Source: Flavobacterium sp. LHD-85
Lineage (GTDB): Bacteria; Bacteroidota; Bacteroidia; Flavobacteriales; Flavobacteriaceae
NCBI RefSeq assembly: GCF_030929595.1
Contig: NZ_JAVFVR010000004.1
Span: forward strand, 310,001 to 374,000
Reading direction: 5' to 3'
DNA: 64,000 nt
Below the pieces are notes generated by a model, which was given only the letters and a program-made list of their open reading frames with translations, was not told the DNA's origin and did not search any database. Numbering within the stretch: position 1 is the stretch's first letter; the number at the start of each line of letters is the position of its first letter. Below are positions 1 through 9,053 of the stretch, piece after piece. Position numbers and translations under genes: made by a program.

Positions 1-2
1 CG

Positions 3-956
3 CACCGAAGCAAAGATTTCGTTGCAGTTATGGAGGAAGCTCGTTCCCTTGCTTTAGAATTATTAGGTCTTCAGGGAAAAGGTTATCAGGCTTTATTTTT
101 ACAAGGTGGTGCAAGTACAGCATTCTTGATGGCACCATATAACTTAATGAAAGAAAACGGAAAAGCTGCTTATTTAGATTCTGGAACGTGGGCAACCGCG
201 GCGATCAAAGAAGCTAAACTTTTCGGTGAGACTGTTGTCGTAGCTTCTTCAAAAGAAGACAATTATACTTATGTTCCTAAAGGTTACGAAATTCCAGCCG
301 ATGCTGATTATTTCCACTGCACAAGTAACAATACCATCTTTGGAACTCAAATGAAAGAATTCCCAGCAACAAATGTACCTGTTGTATGCGATATGAGTTC
401 TGATATTTTTTCACGCGAATTAGATTTCTCTAAATTCGATTTAATCTATGCTGGAGCTCAAAAAAATATGGGGCCTGCTGGAACTACATTAGTAGTGGTT
501 AAAGAAGAAATCTTGGGCAAAAACGGAAAAACTATTCCAAGCATGCTAGATTATGCTAAACACATTAAAGGCGAAAGTATGTACAATACTCCACCTGTAT
601 TTGCTGTTTACGTTTCTCTTTTAACTTTACAATGGATTAAAGAAAAAGGCGGAATCGCTGCTGTTGAAAAATTAAACAACGCAAAAGCAGAATTACTTTA
701 TGCTGAAATCGACAGAAACCCATTGTTTAAAGGAGCTGCAAAAGTTGAAGACCGTTCAAATATGAACGTAACTTTCTTATTGAACAATCCTGAACACACT
801 GAAACTTTTGACGCTTTATGGAAAGCTGCAAACATTTCTGGATTGCCAGGACACCGTTCTGTTGGCGGATACAGAGCTTCTATCTACAACGCTATGCCAA
901 TTGAAAGCGTTCAGGTTTTGGTTGACGTAATGAAAGCACTAGAAACTAAAGTTTAG
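3..956 (+). CDS. serC: phosphoserine aminotransferase, 5' end truncated by the window
   Basis: PLP-dependent enzyme that transaminates 3-phosphohydroxypyruvate with glutamate, the second step of serine synthesis; cytoplasmic. The reading frame is open from base 3, before the first internal ATG at 30, and starts HRSKDF, which matches the family's conserved N-terminal region, so the true start lies upstream of the window. The PLP-lysine motif AGAQKNMGPAG lies near bases 452-484, and the C-terminal GLPGHRSVGGYRAS stretch is typical of SerC. The gene is followed about 120 bp later by serA, so two consecutive serine-pathway enzymes are adjacent. The identification is secure; only the N-terminus is missing. 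Confidence 0.95.
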   Translation, partial: HRSKDFVAVMEEARSLALELLGLQGKGYQALFLQGGASTAFLMAPYNLMKENGKAAYLDSGTWATAAIKEAKLFGETVVVASSKEDNYTYVPKGYEIPADADYFHCTSNNTIFGTQMKEFPATNVPVVCDMSSDIFSRELDFSKFDLIYAGAQKNMGPAGTTLVVVKEEILGKNGKTIPSMLDYAKHIKGESMYNTPPVFAVYVSLLTLQWIKEKGGIAAVEKLNNAKAELLYAEIDRNPLFKGAAKVEDRSNMNVTFLLNNPEHTETFDALWKAANISGLPGHRSVGGYRASIYNAMPIESVQVLVDVMKALETKV

Positions 957-958
957 TT

Positions 959-1073
959 CTCAGTCTCAGTCTCAGTCTCAGTTTACAAAAAAAGAAAAAT
1001 CAAATAGTTGGTTTATCGATTAAACAAATAAACGGTTAAGCGATTAAACCAAATAAAAAAAATAAACCCTGCA
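959..1073. repeat. serC-serA spacer with four CTCAGT repeats and a hairpin
   Basis: Four tandem copies of CTCAGT (959-982) start three bases after the serC stop. They are followed by an imperfect inverted repeat (TTGGTTTATCG near 1008-1018, CGATTAAACCAA near 1039-1050). The CTCAGT/GACTGAG word recurs in other spacers of this window (15721, 17864, 17922, 60264), so it belongs to an interspersed family rather than to the ser genes. The hairpin has no clear U-tract. Confidence 0.6.
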
Positions 1074-2024
1074 ATGAAAGTATTAGCAAATGACGGAATT
1101 TCTAAAAGCGGAATTCTAGCCTTAGAAAAAGGCGGTTTTGAAGTTATCACTACAAAAGTAGCTCAAGAACAAGTAGCTAACTATATAAATGATAACAATA
1201 TTGACGTAATTTTAGTTCGTAGCGCAACTAAAGTTCGTAAAGATATTATCGATTCTTGTCCTGGTATCAAAATCATCGGTCGTGGTGGTGTTGGTATGGA
1301 TAATATCGATGTGGATTATGCAAAAAGCAAAGGAATCCATGTAATTAATACTCCTGCTTCATCTTCTGAGTCTGTTGCAGAATTAGTTTTCGGGCACTTA
1401 TTTTCTGGTGTACGTTTTTTACATGATTCTAACAGAAATATGCCTCTTGAAGGAGATTCAAACTTTGACGGTTTGAAAAAAGCTTACGCTAACGGAACAG
1501 AATTAAGAGGAAAAACTTTAGGTATTGTTGGCATTGGTCGTATCGGACAAGCTACTGCAAAAATGGCTCTTGGTTTAGGTATGAAAGTTATCGCTGCTGA
1601 TAGCTTTATTCCTGAAGTAGACGTAAAAGTTGAGTTTTTTGATGGACAGTCAATCACAACTAAAATCGTTTCTCAATCTTTAGAATCTTTATTTAAAGAA
1701 TCAGATTTCATTACATTACACGTTCCTGCTCAAGATGGATACATCATTGGAGAGAAAGAACTTGAAATCATGAAAGATGGCGTTGGAATCGTAAACTGTG
1801 CTCGTGGTGGTGTTATTGATGAAGTAGCTTTAGTAAAAGCTTTAGATTCAGGAAAAGTTGCTTTTGCTGGTTTAGACGTTTTCGAAAGTGAGCCAAAACC
1901 AGAAATGGCAATCTTAATGCACTCTAAAATCTCCTTGACTCCTCACATCGGAGCTGCAACTGGAGAAGCACAAGACAGAATTGGTACTGAATTAGCATCA
2001 CAAATCATTACTTTGTTAAGCTAA
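1074..2024 (+). CDS. serA: D-3-phosphoglycerate dehydrogenase, short form
   Basis: Oxidises 3-phosphoglycerate with NAD to phosphohydroxypyruvate, the first step of serine synthesis. At 316 residues it has only the substrate and NAD domains and lacks the C-terminal ACT domain that gives serine feedback in longer forms. The Rossmann motif GIGRIG is at 153-158. Catalytic residues of the 2-hydroxyacid dehydrogenase family are visible: Arg in CARGG (244), Glu in VFESEP (271-273) and His in TPHIGAAT (291). It lies downstream of serC, whose product acts next in the pathway. A related D-2-hydroxyacid dehydrogenase is possible from motifs alone, but the context makes SerA the best call. Confidence 0.9.
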   Translation: MKVLANDGISKSGILALEKGGFEVITTKVAQEQVANYINDNNIDVILVRSATKVRKDIIDSCPGIKIIGRGGVGMDNIDVDYAKSKGIHVINTPASSSESVAELVFGHLFSGVRFLHDSNRNMPLEGDSNFDGLKKAYANGTELRGKTLGIVGIGRIGQATAKMALGLGMKVIAADSFIPEVDVKVEFFDGQSITTKIVSQSLESLFKESDFITLHVPAQDGYIIGEKELEIMKDGVGIVNCARGGVIDEVALVKALDSGKVAFAGLDVFESEPKPEMAILMHSKISLTPHIGAATGEAQDRIGTELASQIITLLS

Positions 2025-2047
2025 TTAACTATAATTAAATTACTTAG

Positions 2048-2081
2048 AAGGGATTTATTAACACCGTTTAATAAATCCCTT
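2048..2081 (+). terminator. terminator after serA
   Basis: Inverted repeat with 13-bp arms (AAGGGATTTATTA and its complement) around an 8-base loop, followed by a T-rich run (CTTTTTTTG). It lies 23 bp after the serA stop and fits an intrinsic terminator. Confidence 0.85.
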
Positions 2082-2126
2082 TCTTTTTTTGTTTAAATTT
2101 GATTTATAATCTAAACCCTAAATATC

Positions 2127-2690
2127 ATGTTTGAACAATTAACCCAATTAGTGCAGCAATACGGAGGCGATGCTGTGGTAAACAATAACGCTGTCCCAAA
2201 TGAACATAACGACGCCGTAATAAGCGAAACAAGCAGTTCTATTTTTGAGGGATTAAAAAAGATTGTTTCTGAAGGAAACACAGATCAGATTGCTGGATTA
2301 TTTAATGGAAATTCTCCAATCGACAGCTCAAATCCTGTTGTTCAGCAAATTCAACAGCAATTGAGCGGAAATCTTGGCGAAAAATTCGGATTGAGCAGTG
2401 CTGATTCAAATGGAGTAGCTTCTAATTTGATTCCACAGATTTTAGGCTCTTTAGTCAACAAAGCAAAAGATCCAAATGACAGCAGTTTTCAAATTTCGGA
2501 TATTATCAATTCTATTTCAGGAAACAGCGGACAAGCTTCTGGAATAATGGATACCATCTCAAAATATGGAACGCAATTTGGCCTTGACCAAAACAACGAC
2601 GGAAAAGTTGATGTCGCTGATGTTCTTGTAGTTACCAAAAGCAAAGGAGGAATTGCAGGTTTTATTGGAAAACTGTTTGGGAGCAAGTAA
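2127..2690 (+). CDS. DUF937-like protein with an EF-hand-like loop
   Basis: Function unknown; 187 residues, no signal peptide and no convincing membrane helix. The N-terminus (FEQLTQLVQQYGG) and the repeated Gln/Asn/Gly/Ser-rich helical segments resemble DUF937/YidB-type proteins. Residues 154-165 (DQNNDGKVDVAD) read as a calcium-binding loop of EF-hand or dockerin type, with Asp/Asn at the coordinating positions. The C-terminus ends in a glycine-rich, hydrophobic GGIAGFIGKLFGSK. It stands alone between the serA terminator and another terminator. Family assignment is tentative; calcium binding is inferred from the loop only. Confidence 0.6.
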   Translation: MFEQLTQLVQQYGGDAVVNNNAVPNEHNDAVISETSSSIFEGLKKIVSEGNTDQIAGLFNGNSPIDSSNPVVQQIQQQLSGNLGEKFGLSSADSNGVASNLIPQILGSLVNKAKDPNDSSFQISDIINSISGNSGQASGIMDTISKYGTQFGLDQNNDGKVDVADVLVVTKSKGGIAGFIGKLFGSK

Positions 2691-2707
2691 ATAAAAGACA
2701 CTAAGAT

Positions 2708-2818
2708 TCTAAGCTTCTAAGTTACTAAGTTTTTAAAGCTGTTTGCTTCGCAAACAGCTTTTTACTTTTATGCACACAACCAAAAAGAAAGCTAAGAAGC
2801 TTAGCAACTTAGAACCTT
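2708..2818. repeat. CTAAGCTT-word inverted repeat around a terminator
   Basis: TTCTAAGCTTCTAAG-type words (2708-2729) are mirrored by CTAAGAAGCTTAGCAACTTAG-type words (2792-2814). Between them sits a strong hairpin, AAAGCTGTTTGC / GCAAACAGCTTT (2735-2746 and 2750-2761, 3-base loop) followed by TTTA, which would terminate the upstream gene. The same words surround the terminator at 10.6 kb. Confidence 0.7.
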
Positions 2819-2893
2819 CAAAAGAATGTTAAACCTTTGTTACTTTGAACCTTTGCCCCCCTGAACCTAGAAAAAATATCGTAATTTTATGCT

Positions 2894-3334
2894 ATGAAAA
2901 AATGCATTTCCATATTAATTGTTTTACTTACTATTATTGCATGCTCTTCTGCTTCTCAGAATATTGCGAGCACAGATACTGCATCTGCGTCAAATAAAAA
3001 AATAAGCGATACCGTTAGAATTGCAAATGATTCATTGGAATACGAAGTTATTATAATCGACAATGGATTCTCAACTTGGCTTGCTTCTCGCGCTTATCCA
3101 AGAAACTATTATTCATTGCAATATCTTGAAAACAAAAACTATTTGTACGTTACAGAATGGAATAATCGTTTTTCACAGCCACAGCGTTACAATCCAAATT
3201 TGTACGAAATGTCAATTGACTACCGCCCTGACATTCATTACGGCTATGAAGTAAATTACCTAATTTACAATTACATGATTTATTTCCAAAATACTTACAA
3301 ACAAAAGCTTTGGGGTAACGTTCCTTCAAGATAA
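2894..3334 (+). CDS. small conserved lipoprotein (DUF6146-like)
   Basis: Predicted lipoprotein of 146 residues: Lys-Lys start, hydrophobic core and a lipobox ending at Cys16 (LLTIIAC). The mature part is short, polar and rich in Tyr and Asn, with the run NYYSLQYLENKNYLYVTEWNNR. This resembles the flavobacterial family DUF6146, recalled from memory and not checked. It probably sits in the outer membrane or on its periplasmic face. The next gene starts 31 bp downstream on the same strand, so the two are likely co-transcribed. No activity can be assigned. Confidence 0.6.
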   Translation: MKKCISILIVLLTIIACSSASQNIASTDTASASNKKISDTVRIANDSLEYEVIIIDNGFSTWLASRAYPRNYYSLQYLENKNYLYVTEWNNRFSQPQRYNPNLYEMSIDYRPDIHYGYEVNYLIYNYMIYFQNTYKQKLWGNVPSR

Positions 3335-3365
3335 TATACTATATTTGTAATCATTACAAATAGCA

Positions 3366-3668
3366 ATGAACAGATTAAAAAAACGCTGGGGAATTACCTC
3401 CAACTTACAAGCCATAATTATAATTATCGTTTTTGCCATCACAGGATCGGCATCTGCGTGGCTGTCTAAACCTTTCTGCGTTTGGCTTGGAATTACTAAA
3501 GAAGATTTTGGTGGCTGGTTTACACTTATTCGTCTTATTGTTATCTTCCCAATCTATCAGGTTTTATTGGTTGCTATCGGGACTATTTTTGGGCAGTTTA
3601 AATTCTTTTGGAACTTCGAAAAGAAAATGCTTAAAAATATGGGACTTGGTTTTTTGTTTAAAGATTAA
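3366..3668 (+). CDS. small two-helix membrane protein (DUF6787-like)
   Basis: A 100-residue protein with two predicted membrane helices: about residues 16-35 (AIIIIIVFAITGSASAWLS) and 48-73 (WFTLIRLIVIFPIYQVLLVAIGTIFG). It ends in a charged, aromatic tail (FKFFWNFEKKMLKNMG). The overall pattern matches the flavobacterial DUF6787 family as I remember it. It follows the lipoprotein gene by 31 bp and probably shares its transcript. Function unknown. Confidence 0.6.
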   Translation: MNRLKKRWGITSNLQAIIIIIVFAITGSASAWLSKPFCVWLGITKEDFGGWFTLIRLIVIFPIYQVLLVAIGTIFGQFKFFWNFEKKMLKNMGLGFLFKD

Positions 3669-4027
3669 CTCCCTTCTTCTTCTGTTTTAATTTTCAAAAA
3701 CCGTTCTGGTTAAGATTTTCCTTTATTCATTTTTTTTAAATTTCTTTTCAATTTATTCAATCAATTACACTTTATAAATTTCATAGCGATCAATCCCCGC
3801 ATTTATTAGATGTCGAGCGCCAAAAAATGTTAGTATAAAAAAAGAGAATACAATTATTTTAATCATATTTAACGATAATACATTAAGCAGAACAGCATTG
3901 TGCAGGATAGTTTTGTTTTAAGTAATAACAAACTTTACAATAGTCGAAATCAATCATTATTAATTGGTAATCAGCCGTTTAATTTATTCGACAAAATTAT
4001 TACTTACTAACCAAACCACAATTTGAC
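3669..4027. other. 359-bp spacer upstream of the pectate lyase gene
   Basis: AT-rich and without a plausible ORF. A TAGTTTTG element at 3908-3915 fits the flavobacterial -7 consensus TAnnTTTG and would give a leader of roughly 105 bases before the pectate-lyase start, but no matching -33 TTG is visible. I see no clear terminator after the preceding gene and no recognisable riboswitch. Confidence 0.35.
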
Positions 4028-6799
4028 ATGCTGAAAAATTACTTAAAACTATCCGTAGTAGTGGCAGCAATCTGCCTTATTACGCCGGTAAACAAGATTT
4101 TTGCCCAAAATCCGATTGTAAAAATTGATTTTGATCAATCAGGAAGACCTAAAGCAGAAGTAAACGACCCCGATTATACCGCTTGGGTAATCGCTTCTGG
4201 CAACACCAGCACTTATACCGAAAATGGAGTTACCTTTACCATTACTCGTGTTGGAAACAATGGAGATAACCTGGGAACCAATTGGTACAAAGCAGGAATT
4301 CAGGCTCCTTATTATGCGCGATTAGTCTGCGACGGACTTACCGTAAAAGGCACAACTGCAAATCTTGGTGCGCAAATCGAACTTAAAATAAGCGGTTTAG
4401 CAACAGGTGAACATACCGTATTAGCTTTTTTTAATAATGTCGATAGTCCAACAACCAATACCTTTAGTCCAATCGACATTTCTGTCAACGGAAATCTTGT
4501 AGTAGACAATTTGATTCCTTCCGTACGAGCAACCAAAACCGCAGATGCCAAATCAGCTTATTTAAAATTTCAAGCTACAGCAGGAACTGATGTTGTCATT
4601 TTAATGGCAGCCAAAACTTCAGGAACAGAAAATATCAAAAATTTCATTTTTAATGGTTTTGAATTAAACACCCCTAATATTTTTTATCAGGCTACAAATC
4701 CAAGTCCAAAACAAAATGACGAACATGTTGAATTAACCTCTGGTGGAAAATTACTGCAATGGGCAGCCGCAGCAAATGCTGTTTCTCATAATATCTATTT
4801 TGGAACAGACCAAACAGCTGTTGACAATGCGACAACATCTTCTCCAGAATTTAAAGGAAATCAAGCTTTAGCCAGCAATTCTTATCAAGTAAACGGATTG
4901 TATACTGGTGCAACCTATTACTGGCGTATTGATGAAGTTTTAGCAAACGGGGTTGAAAAAGGAAATGTTTGGCGTTTTCGTCCTGCACAACTTGCTTTTC
5001 CTGAAGCTGAAGGATATGGCCGTTTTGCACGTGGAGGGCGCGGAGGAAAAGTAGTTGCCGTTACCAATCTAAACGACAGTGGCCCGGGAAGTTTCCGTGA
5101 AGCCGTTACAAATGATATAGGCCCGAGAACCATTGTTTTTAATACTTCTGGAGTGATTCAATTGCAATCTCGTCTGGTTTTAAGCCAGCCTTATGTAACT
5201 GTTGCTGGACAAACAGCTCCTGGAAAAGGAATCTGCATTCGTTCTGCTCCTTTTGGCGTAACAGGAAATGATGCCGTTGTACAAAATCTAAGAGTTAGAG
5301 TTGGCGCTGGACCTACTTATGACGGAATGGGACTTACAGGTGCTGACAATAGCATTATTGACCACTGTTCTATCAGCTGGACTATTGACGAATCTTTCAG
5401 TTCAAGATCTGGAAAAAATATAACACTTCAGAGAACTCTTATTTCTGAAGCTCTAAACGCCGCAAACCATCAAAATTACCCAGCAGGAACAGAACACGGT
5501 TATGCTGCCACAATTGGCGGTGATATTGGAAGTTTCCACCATAATCTATTAGCACATTGTTATGGCCGCAACTGGAGTCTAGGCGGTGGATTGGACGGAA
5601 GTGGCGCTTATACAGGACGAATGGACATTACCAATAATGTCGTTTACAACTGGGGAGGAAGAACAACTGACGGAGGAACAAAAGAAGTTAACTTCGTAAA
5701 CAACTATTATAAACCGGGAGCTGGATCAAAAATATTTGTTGCTTTTAATCAGCAAAATGAAGGTGTCGGAACTGGAATGCAGCGATGCTATTTTAACGGA
5801 AATGTAATGCCCGGCTATTTCGATGAAAATAATCAGACACTAGGCAGAAAAGCTTCTGGGAACACGGTTCCTTATGACAACTTTGTAAACACACCATTTT
5901 TCCCTTCTTATGTAACAACTCAGTCTGCAAAAAATGCTTATAAAATTGTTCTTTCTGATGTTGGATGCACACAGCCTGAATTTGATGATCATGACCAGCG
6001 AATCATTTCAGAGACATTAAACGGAACCTATTCTGCAGTTGGAAGTGTAACAGGAAAACCTGGATTCCCTGATAACGAAGCCGATGTAGGAGGTTTTGAA
6101 AGTTATCCAGCCGTAGTAAGACATCAAAATTGGGATACCGATCAAGATGGACTGCCAAACTGGTGGGAAAATATCATTGGAACAAATGTAAACTCTGCAA
6201 TTGGAGATTTCTCAGATGCCAATGCTGATCCAGATTTAGATGGCTACACCAATCTGGATAAATATCTACAATGGATGTCTGAACCTCATTATGACGCTGT
6301 TTTAGGAAACAAAACCTACATTGACATTCAGAAATTATCACGAGGTTTTACAAACGGAGTATCGTATTCGTTATCCCAAGTTGTAAACGGAAATGCAACG
6401 CTGTCTGGAAATACGGTAGAATTTAAGCCAAATGCAAAAGGTTTATGCTCTTTTAAATTTACAGTTACAGATGCTGAAGGAGGAACAATGACTCGAAAAG
6501 TAAATATACTTAGCGGTTATACAACTTCGCCAATAAACGAAACTATTAAGGAACTAATTGACAACTTCAAAGTATGGCCAGTGCCAAACACAGGAAATTT
6601 TTCCATTTTACTTGATGTTGATGTAGAGCAAGCCGAACTTAGAATTTACAATATTTTTGGTCGAGAAGTTCAAAAACGTACAATAAGCGGACAAACACAA
6701 GAAAATATCTCCATAACTGAAAAAGGTATTTATATTTTAAAAGTGACAGATCCTGACACAAAAAAAATATTATACCTCAAAAAAGTTATCATTCAATAA
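4028..6799 (+). CDS. secreted pectate-lyase-like protein with T9SS C-terminal domain
   Basis: Large (923 residues) secreted protein, probably cleaving pectin or a related uronic-acid polysaccharide by beta-elimination. A signal peptide occupies about residues 1-26 (ends IFAQ). A jelly-roll-like N-terminal region and a fibronectin-III-like segment (YYWRIDEV near 300) precede a right-handed beta-helix domain from about 325 (FPEAEGYGRFARGGRGG, then NLNDSGPGSFREAV, then IIDHCSISWTIDESFS) typical of PL1-type lyases. A calcium-rich segment near 705-745 (DTDQDGLPNWWE, DPDLDGYTN) follows. The last about 75 residues (VWPVPNTGNFSI ... GIYILKVT ... KKVIIQ) form a type-A T9SS sorting domain, so export is through the type IX system. 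Exact polysaccharide specificity cannot be read from the sequence. Confidence 0.85.
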   Translation: MLKNYLKLSVVVAAICLITPVNKIFAQNPIVKIDFDQSGRPKAEVNDPDYTAWVIASGNTSTYTENGVTFTITRVGNNGDNLGTNWYKAGIQAPYYARLVCDGLTVKGTTANLGAQIELKISGLATGEHTVLAFFNNVDSPTTNTFSPIDISVNGNLVVDNLIPSVRATKTADAKSAYLKFQATAGTDVVILMAAKTSGTENIKNFIFNGFELNTPNIFYQATNPSPKQNDEHVELTSGGKLLQWAAAANAVSHNIYFGTDQTAVDNATTSSPEFKGNQALASNSYQVNGLYTGATYYWRIDEVLANGVEKGNVWRFRPAQLAFPEAEGYGRFARGGRGGKVVAVTNLNDSGPGSFREAVTNDIGPRTIVFNTSGVIQLQSRLVLSQPYVTVAGQTAPGKGICIRSAPFGVTGNDAVVQNLRVRVGAGPTYDGMGLTGADNSIIDHCSISWTIDESFSSRSGKNITLQRTLISEALNAANHQNYPAGTEHGYAATIGGDIGSFHHNLLAHCYGRNWSLGGGLDGSGAYTGRMDITNNVVYNWGGRTTDGGTKEVNFVNNYYKPGAGSKIFVAFNQQNEGVGTGMQRCYFNGNVMPGYFDENNQTLGRKASGNTVPYDNFVNTPFFPSYVTTQSAKNAYKIVLSDVGCTQPEFDDHDQRIISETLNGTYSAVGSVTGKPGFPDNEADVGGFESYPAVVRHQNWDTDQDGLPNWWENIIGTNVNSAIGDFSDANADPDLDGYTNLDKYLQWMSEPHYDAVLGNKTYIDIQKLSRGFTNGVSYSLSQVVNGNATLSGNTVEFKPNAKGLCSFKFTVTDAEGGTMTRKVNILSGYTTSPINETIKELIDNFKVWPVPNTGNFSILLDVDVEQAELRIYNIFGREVQKRTISGQTQENISITEKGIYILKVTDPDTKKILYLKKVIIQ

Positions 6800-6806
6800 A
6801 ACAAAA

Positions 6807-6839
6807 AAAAGGTCTTTTCTGTGATTGAAAAGACCTTTT
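6807..6839. terminator. bidirectional terminator between convergent genes
   Basis: Perfect 13-bp arms (AAAAGGTCTTTTC / GAAAAGACCTTTT) with a 7-base loop, preceded by an A-tract and followed by T-rich sequence. It can serve both the pectate lyase gene and the convergent 96-residue gene. Confidence 0.85.
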
Positions 6840-6858
6840 CATTTTCTTAAACTTTAAG

Positions 6859-7149
6859 CTATTTATTTCTTTCTGCAAAAAAATAAGTATAAATCCATGT
6901 TAAGGTAAACGAAGGAATAACATCTGTAAAAGGAATAATCTCTTCCAGAAATGTCAAAACCCCAGCAACTTTCCCTACTCTTCCTTTATACATTCTTGCC
7001 ATAATTATTGCAGCTATCGGCGCCCAGACCACATCCGAAAACTCTCCCAGAAACGGAATCGAGAAAGAAATCATGCCAATTCCGTCCAAAACCAATCCAA
7101 TAAGCAGTTTTGACATTCTATCATCTTCTGCAGCTTCTAAATCTTGCAT
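6859..7149 (-). CDS. small membrane protein of unknown function
   Basis: A 96-residue protein with an acidic N-terminus (MQDLEAAEDDR) and two or three hydrophobic segments: about 14-33, 40-52 and a C-terminal stretch around 72-90 (IIPFTDVIPSFTLTWIYTYFF). It is probably an inner-membrane protein. It stands alone: a convergent gene lies downstream and a divergent one upstream. I do not recognise a named family, and no catalytic residues stand out. Confidence 0.55.
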   Translation of the reverse strand: MQDLEAAEDDRMSKLLIGLVLDGIGMISFSIPFLGEFSDVVWAPIAAIIMARMYKGRVGKVAGVLTFLEEIIPFTDVIPSFTLTWIYTYFFAERNK

Positions 7150-7368
7150 AACACATTCACTTTTAAGTTAATCGAAATTAAAGATAATTCATGAAATTAT
7201 ATTATTTCATTACTAAATTTAATTTCCAACATTCCCATATCAATTTATGTACCGATTTTTTCTAGATTTTCTAAAATCCCTTTTTTCTCTTTTGGAATTT
7301 GGGATTTTATAAATTGGAATTTGATTTTGACCATAATCTTCGTTTCTTTGTAAAAACAGTTTCTGTAC

Positions 7369-8247
7369 ATGATACACGCAAAAAACATACATAAATTCTA
7401 CGACAAACTTGAAGTTTTAAAAGGAGTCGATCTACATATTAAAAAAGGTGAAATTGTTTCTATAGTAGGCGCTTCAGGCGCTGGTAAAACAACATTATTA
7501 CAAATTTTAGGAACTTTAGATAAACCGGACCATAATCCAGATTCATCTTTGACCATTAACGGCAAAAATGTTTTGGAGTTGCAAAACATCAAAAACGAAA
7601 GCTCTAATCAGGAAAAAGCATTCAAAATCATTACTTGGTTAGGAGCCCTTTATTTCATTTTGCTGGCTGTCTTTGTGCTGTTTTTTAAAAGTAAAATAGA
7701 AAACGATATTTTCGGCTACGGTACATGGGCAGTAATACTCACTCCAACTCTTTTATTACTGTTTTACTACAACCGTTACTTTAAAAAGAAAAGCAGACAA
7801 GACAAAGTTTTATCCGACTTTAGAAACTTAAATCTAGGATTCATTTTTCAATTTCATCAGCTTTTACCTGAGTTTACTGCCTTAGAAAACGTTTGTATTC
7901 CAGCTCATATTGCAGGCAAAAAAACAGCAGAAACAGAAGAAGAAGCAAAAAAGCTTCTTTCTTATCTAGGACTTTCGCATAGAATCAATCATAAACCTAG
8001 CGAGCTTTCGGGCGGAGAACAACAGCGTGTTGCCGTCGCAAGAGCTTTAATCAATAAACCAGATGTCATTTTTGCCGATGAACCTTCTGGAAACTTAGAC
8101 ACACATTCTGCCGAAAATCTGCATCAATTATTTTTTCAGCTTCGAGACGAATTTGGGCAGACTTTTGTTATTGTAACTCATAACGAAGAATTAGCAAACA
8201 TGGCTGATAGAAAATTAGTTATGGTTGACGGTCAGATTAGTAATTAA
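7369..8247 (+). CDS. LolD-like ABC transporter ATPase with a membrane-helix insert
   Basis: Nucleotide-binding subunit close to the LolD/MacB family, which powers lipoprotein release or related export. Walker A GASGAGKT is at 34-41, Q-loop Gln161, signature LSGGEQQR at 213-220, Walker B VIFADE at 233-238 and switch His271; all are intact. It is 292 residues against the usual 220-230. The extra about 65-75 residues lie between Walker A and the Q-loop (about 73-147) and contain two hydrophobic stretches, about 86-107 and 119-136, that look like a transmembrane hairpin. The frame is continuous through the insert. No permease gene is adjacent; the next gene, 14 bp away, is a TIGR02757 protein. 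Substrate unknown. Confidence 0.85.
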   Translation: MIHAKNIHKFYDKLEVLKGVDLHIKKGEIVSIVGASGAGKTTLLQILGTLDKPDHNPDSSLTINGKNVLELQNIKNESSNQEKAFKIITWLGALYFILLAVFVLFFKSKIENDIFGYGTWAVILTPTLLLLFYYNRYFKKKSRQDKVLSDFRNLNLGFIFQFHQLLPEFTALENVCIPAHIAGKKTAETEEEAKKLLSYLGLSHRINHKPSELSGGEQQRVAVARALINKPDVIFADEPSGNLDTHSAENLHQLFFQLRDEFGQTFVIVTHNEELANMADRKLVMVDGQISN

Positions 8248-8261
8248 GCATTCGCTTCAAA

Positions 8262-9026
8262 ATGAACCAAAAAGAACTCAAAGAATTTCTAGACGAAAAA
8301 GTCATTCAATATAACAATCAGGATTTTATAGAAAGCGATCCTGTTCAGATTCCGCATCTCTTTACCCAAAAAGAAGATATCGAAATCGCAGGTTTTCTGA
8401 GTGCGTCTATTGCTTGGGGAAACCGCAAAATGATTATAAAAAATTCGCATAAAATGATGGAATTAATGGGCAACACACCTTACGATTTCGTTATGTCACA
8501 TTCTGACGAAGACTTGGCAAGACTTGAAACTTTTGTACACAGAACTTTCAACGGACATGATTTTGCAGGCTTTATAAAAGGCTTAAAACACATCTACCAA
8601 AACCACAACGGACTAGAATCTGTTTTTGCTAAAAATCAGGAAAAAGACAGTTTGCAGAAAAGTATCAGCGAATTCAAAAAAGTATTCTTCGAAACAGATC
8701 ATTTAGCTCGAACTCAGAAACACATTTCAGATCCGTTAAATAATTCAGCTGCGAAGAGAATCAACATGTACCTGCGCTGGATGGTACGCCAAGACGCTAA
8801 AGGAGTCGATTTAGGAATTTGGAAAAGCATTTCACCATCTGTTTTATCTTGTCCTCTTGACGTTCATTCAGGAAATGTTGCCCGCAAACTTGGCATTCTT
8901 TCGCGAAAGCAGAATGATGCAAAAGCTTTATTGGAATTAGATACCAAATTAAGAGAAATGGATGCAAAAGATCCTGTAAAATATGATTTTGCTTTGTTTG
9001 GATTAGGAGTTTTTGAAGGGTTTTAA
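8262..9026 (+). CDS. TIGR02757 (DUF2400) family protein
   Basis: A 254-residue cytoplasmic protein of a widely conserved but uncharacterised family. Recognisable stretches are the N-terminal PVQIPHLFTQKEDIEIAGF, the ASIAWGNRKMI segment, and the C-terminal block around CPLDVHSGNVARKLGIL and DPVKYDFALFGLGV, which recalls helix-hairpin-helix DNA-glycosylase-like folds; that resemblance is an inference only. It starts 14 bp after the ABC ATPase and is probably co-transcribed with it. No catalytic role is established for the family to my knowledge. Confidence 0.8.
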   Translation: MNQKELKEFLDEKVIQYNNQDFIESDPVQIPHLFTQKEDIEIAGFLSASIAWGNRKMIIKNSHKMMELMGNTPYDFVMSHSDEDLARLETFVHRTFNGHDFAGFIKGLKHIYQNHNGLESVFAKNQEKDSLQKSISEFKKVFFETDHLARTQKHISDPLNNSAAKRINMYLRWMVRQDAKGVDLGIWKSISPSVLSCPLDVHSGNVARKLGILSRKQNDAKALLELDTKLREMDAKDPVKYDFALFGLGVFEGF

Positions 9027-9053
9027 TTTTTTTAAAATCTAAAAATATACACC

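Noticed and set aside
959..982. Four tandem CTCAGT copies as a CRISPR or VNTR array
   Set aside because: The unit is only 6 bp without spacers and belongs to a word family scattered in other spacers.
3063..3254. A 63-residue frame overlapping the lipoprotein gene
   Set aside because: It is entirely inside the lipoprotein gene in another frame and shows no start context.
7369..8247. Frameshift or fusion explaining the long LolD-like protein
   Set aside because: The frame is continuous, all motifs after the insert are in register, and the insert has a coherent two-helix pattern.
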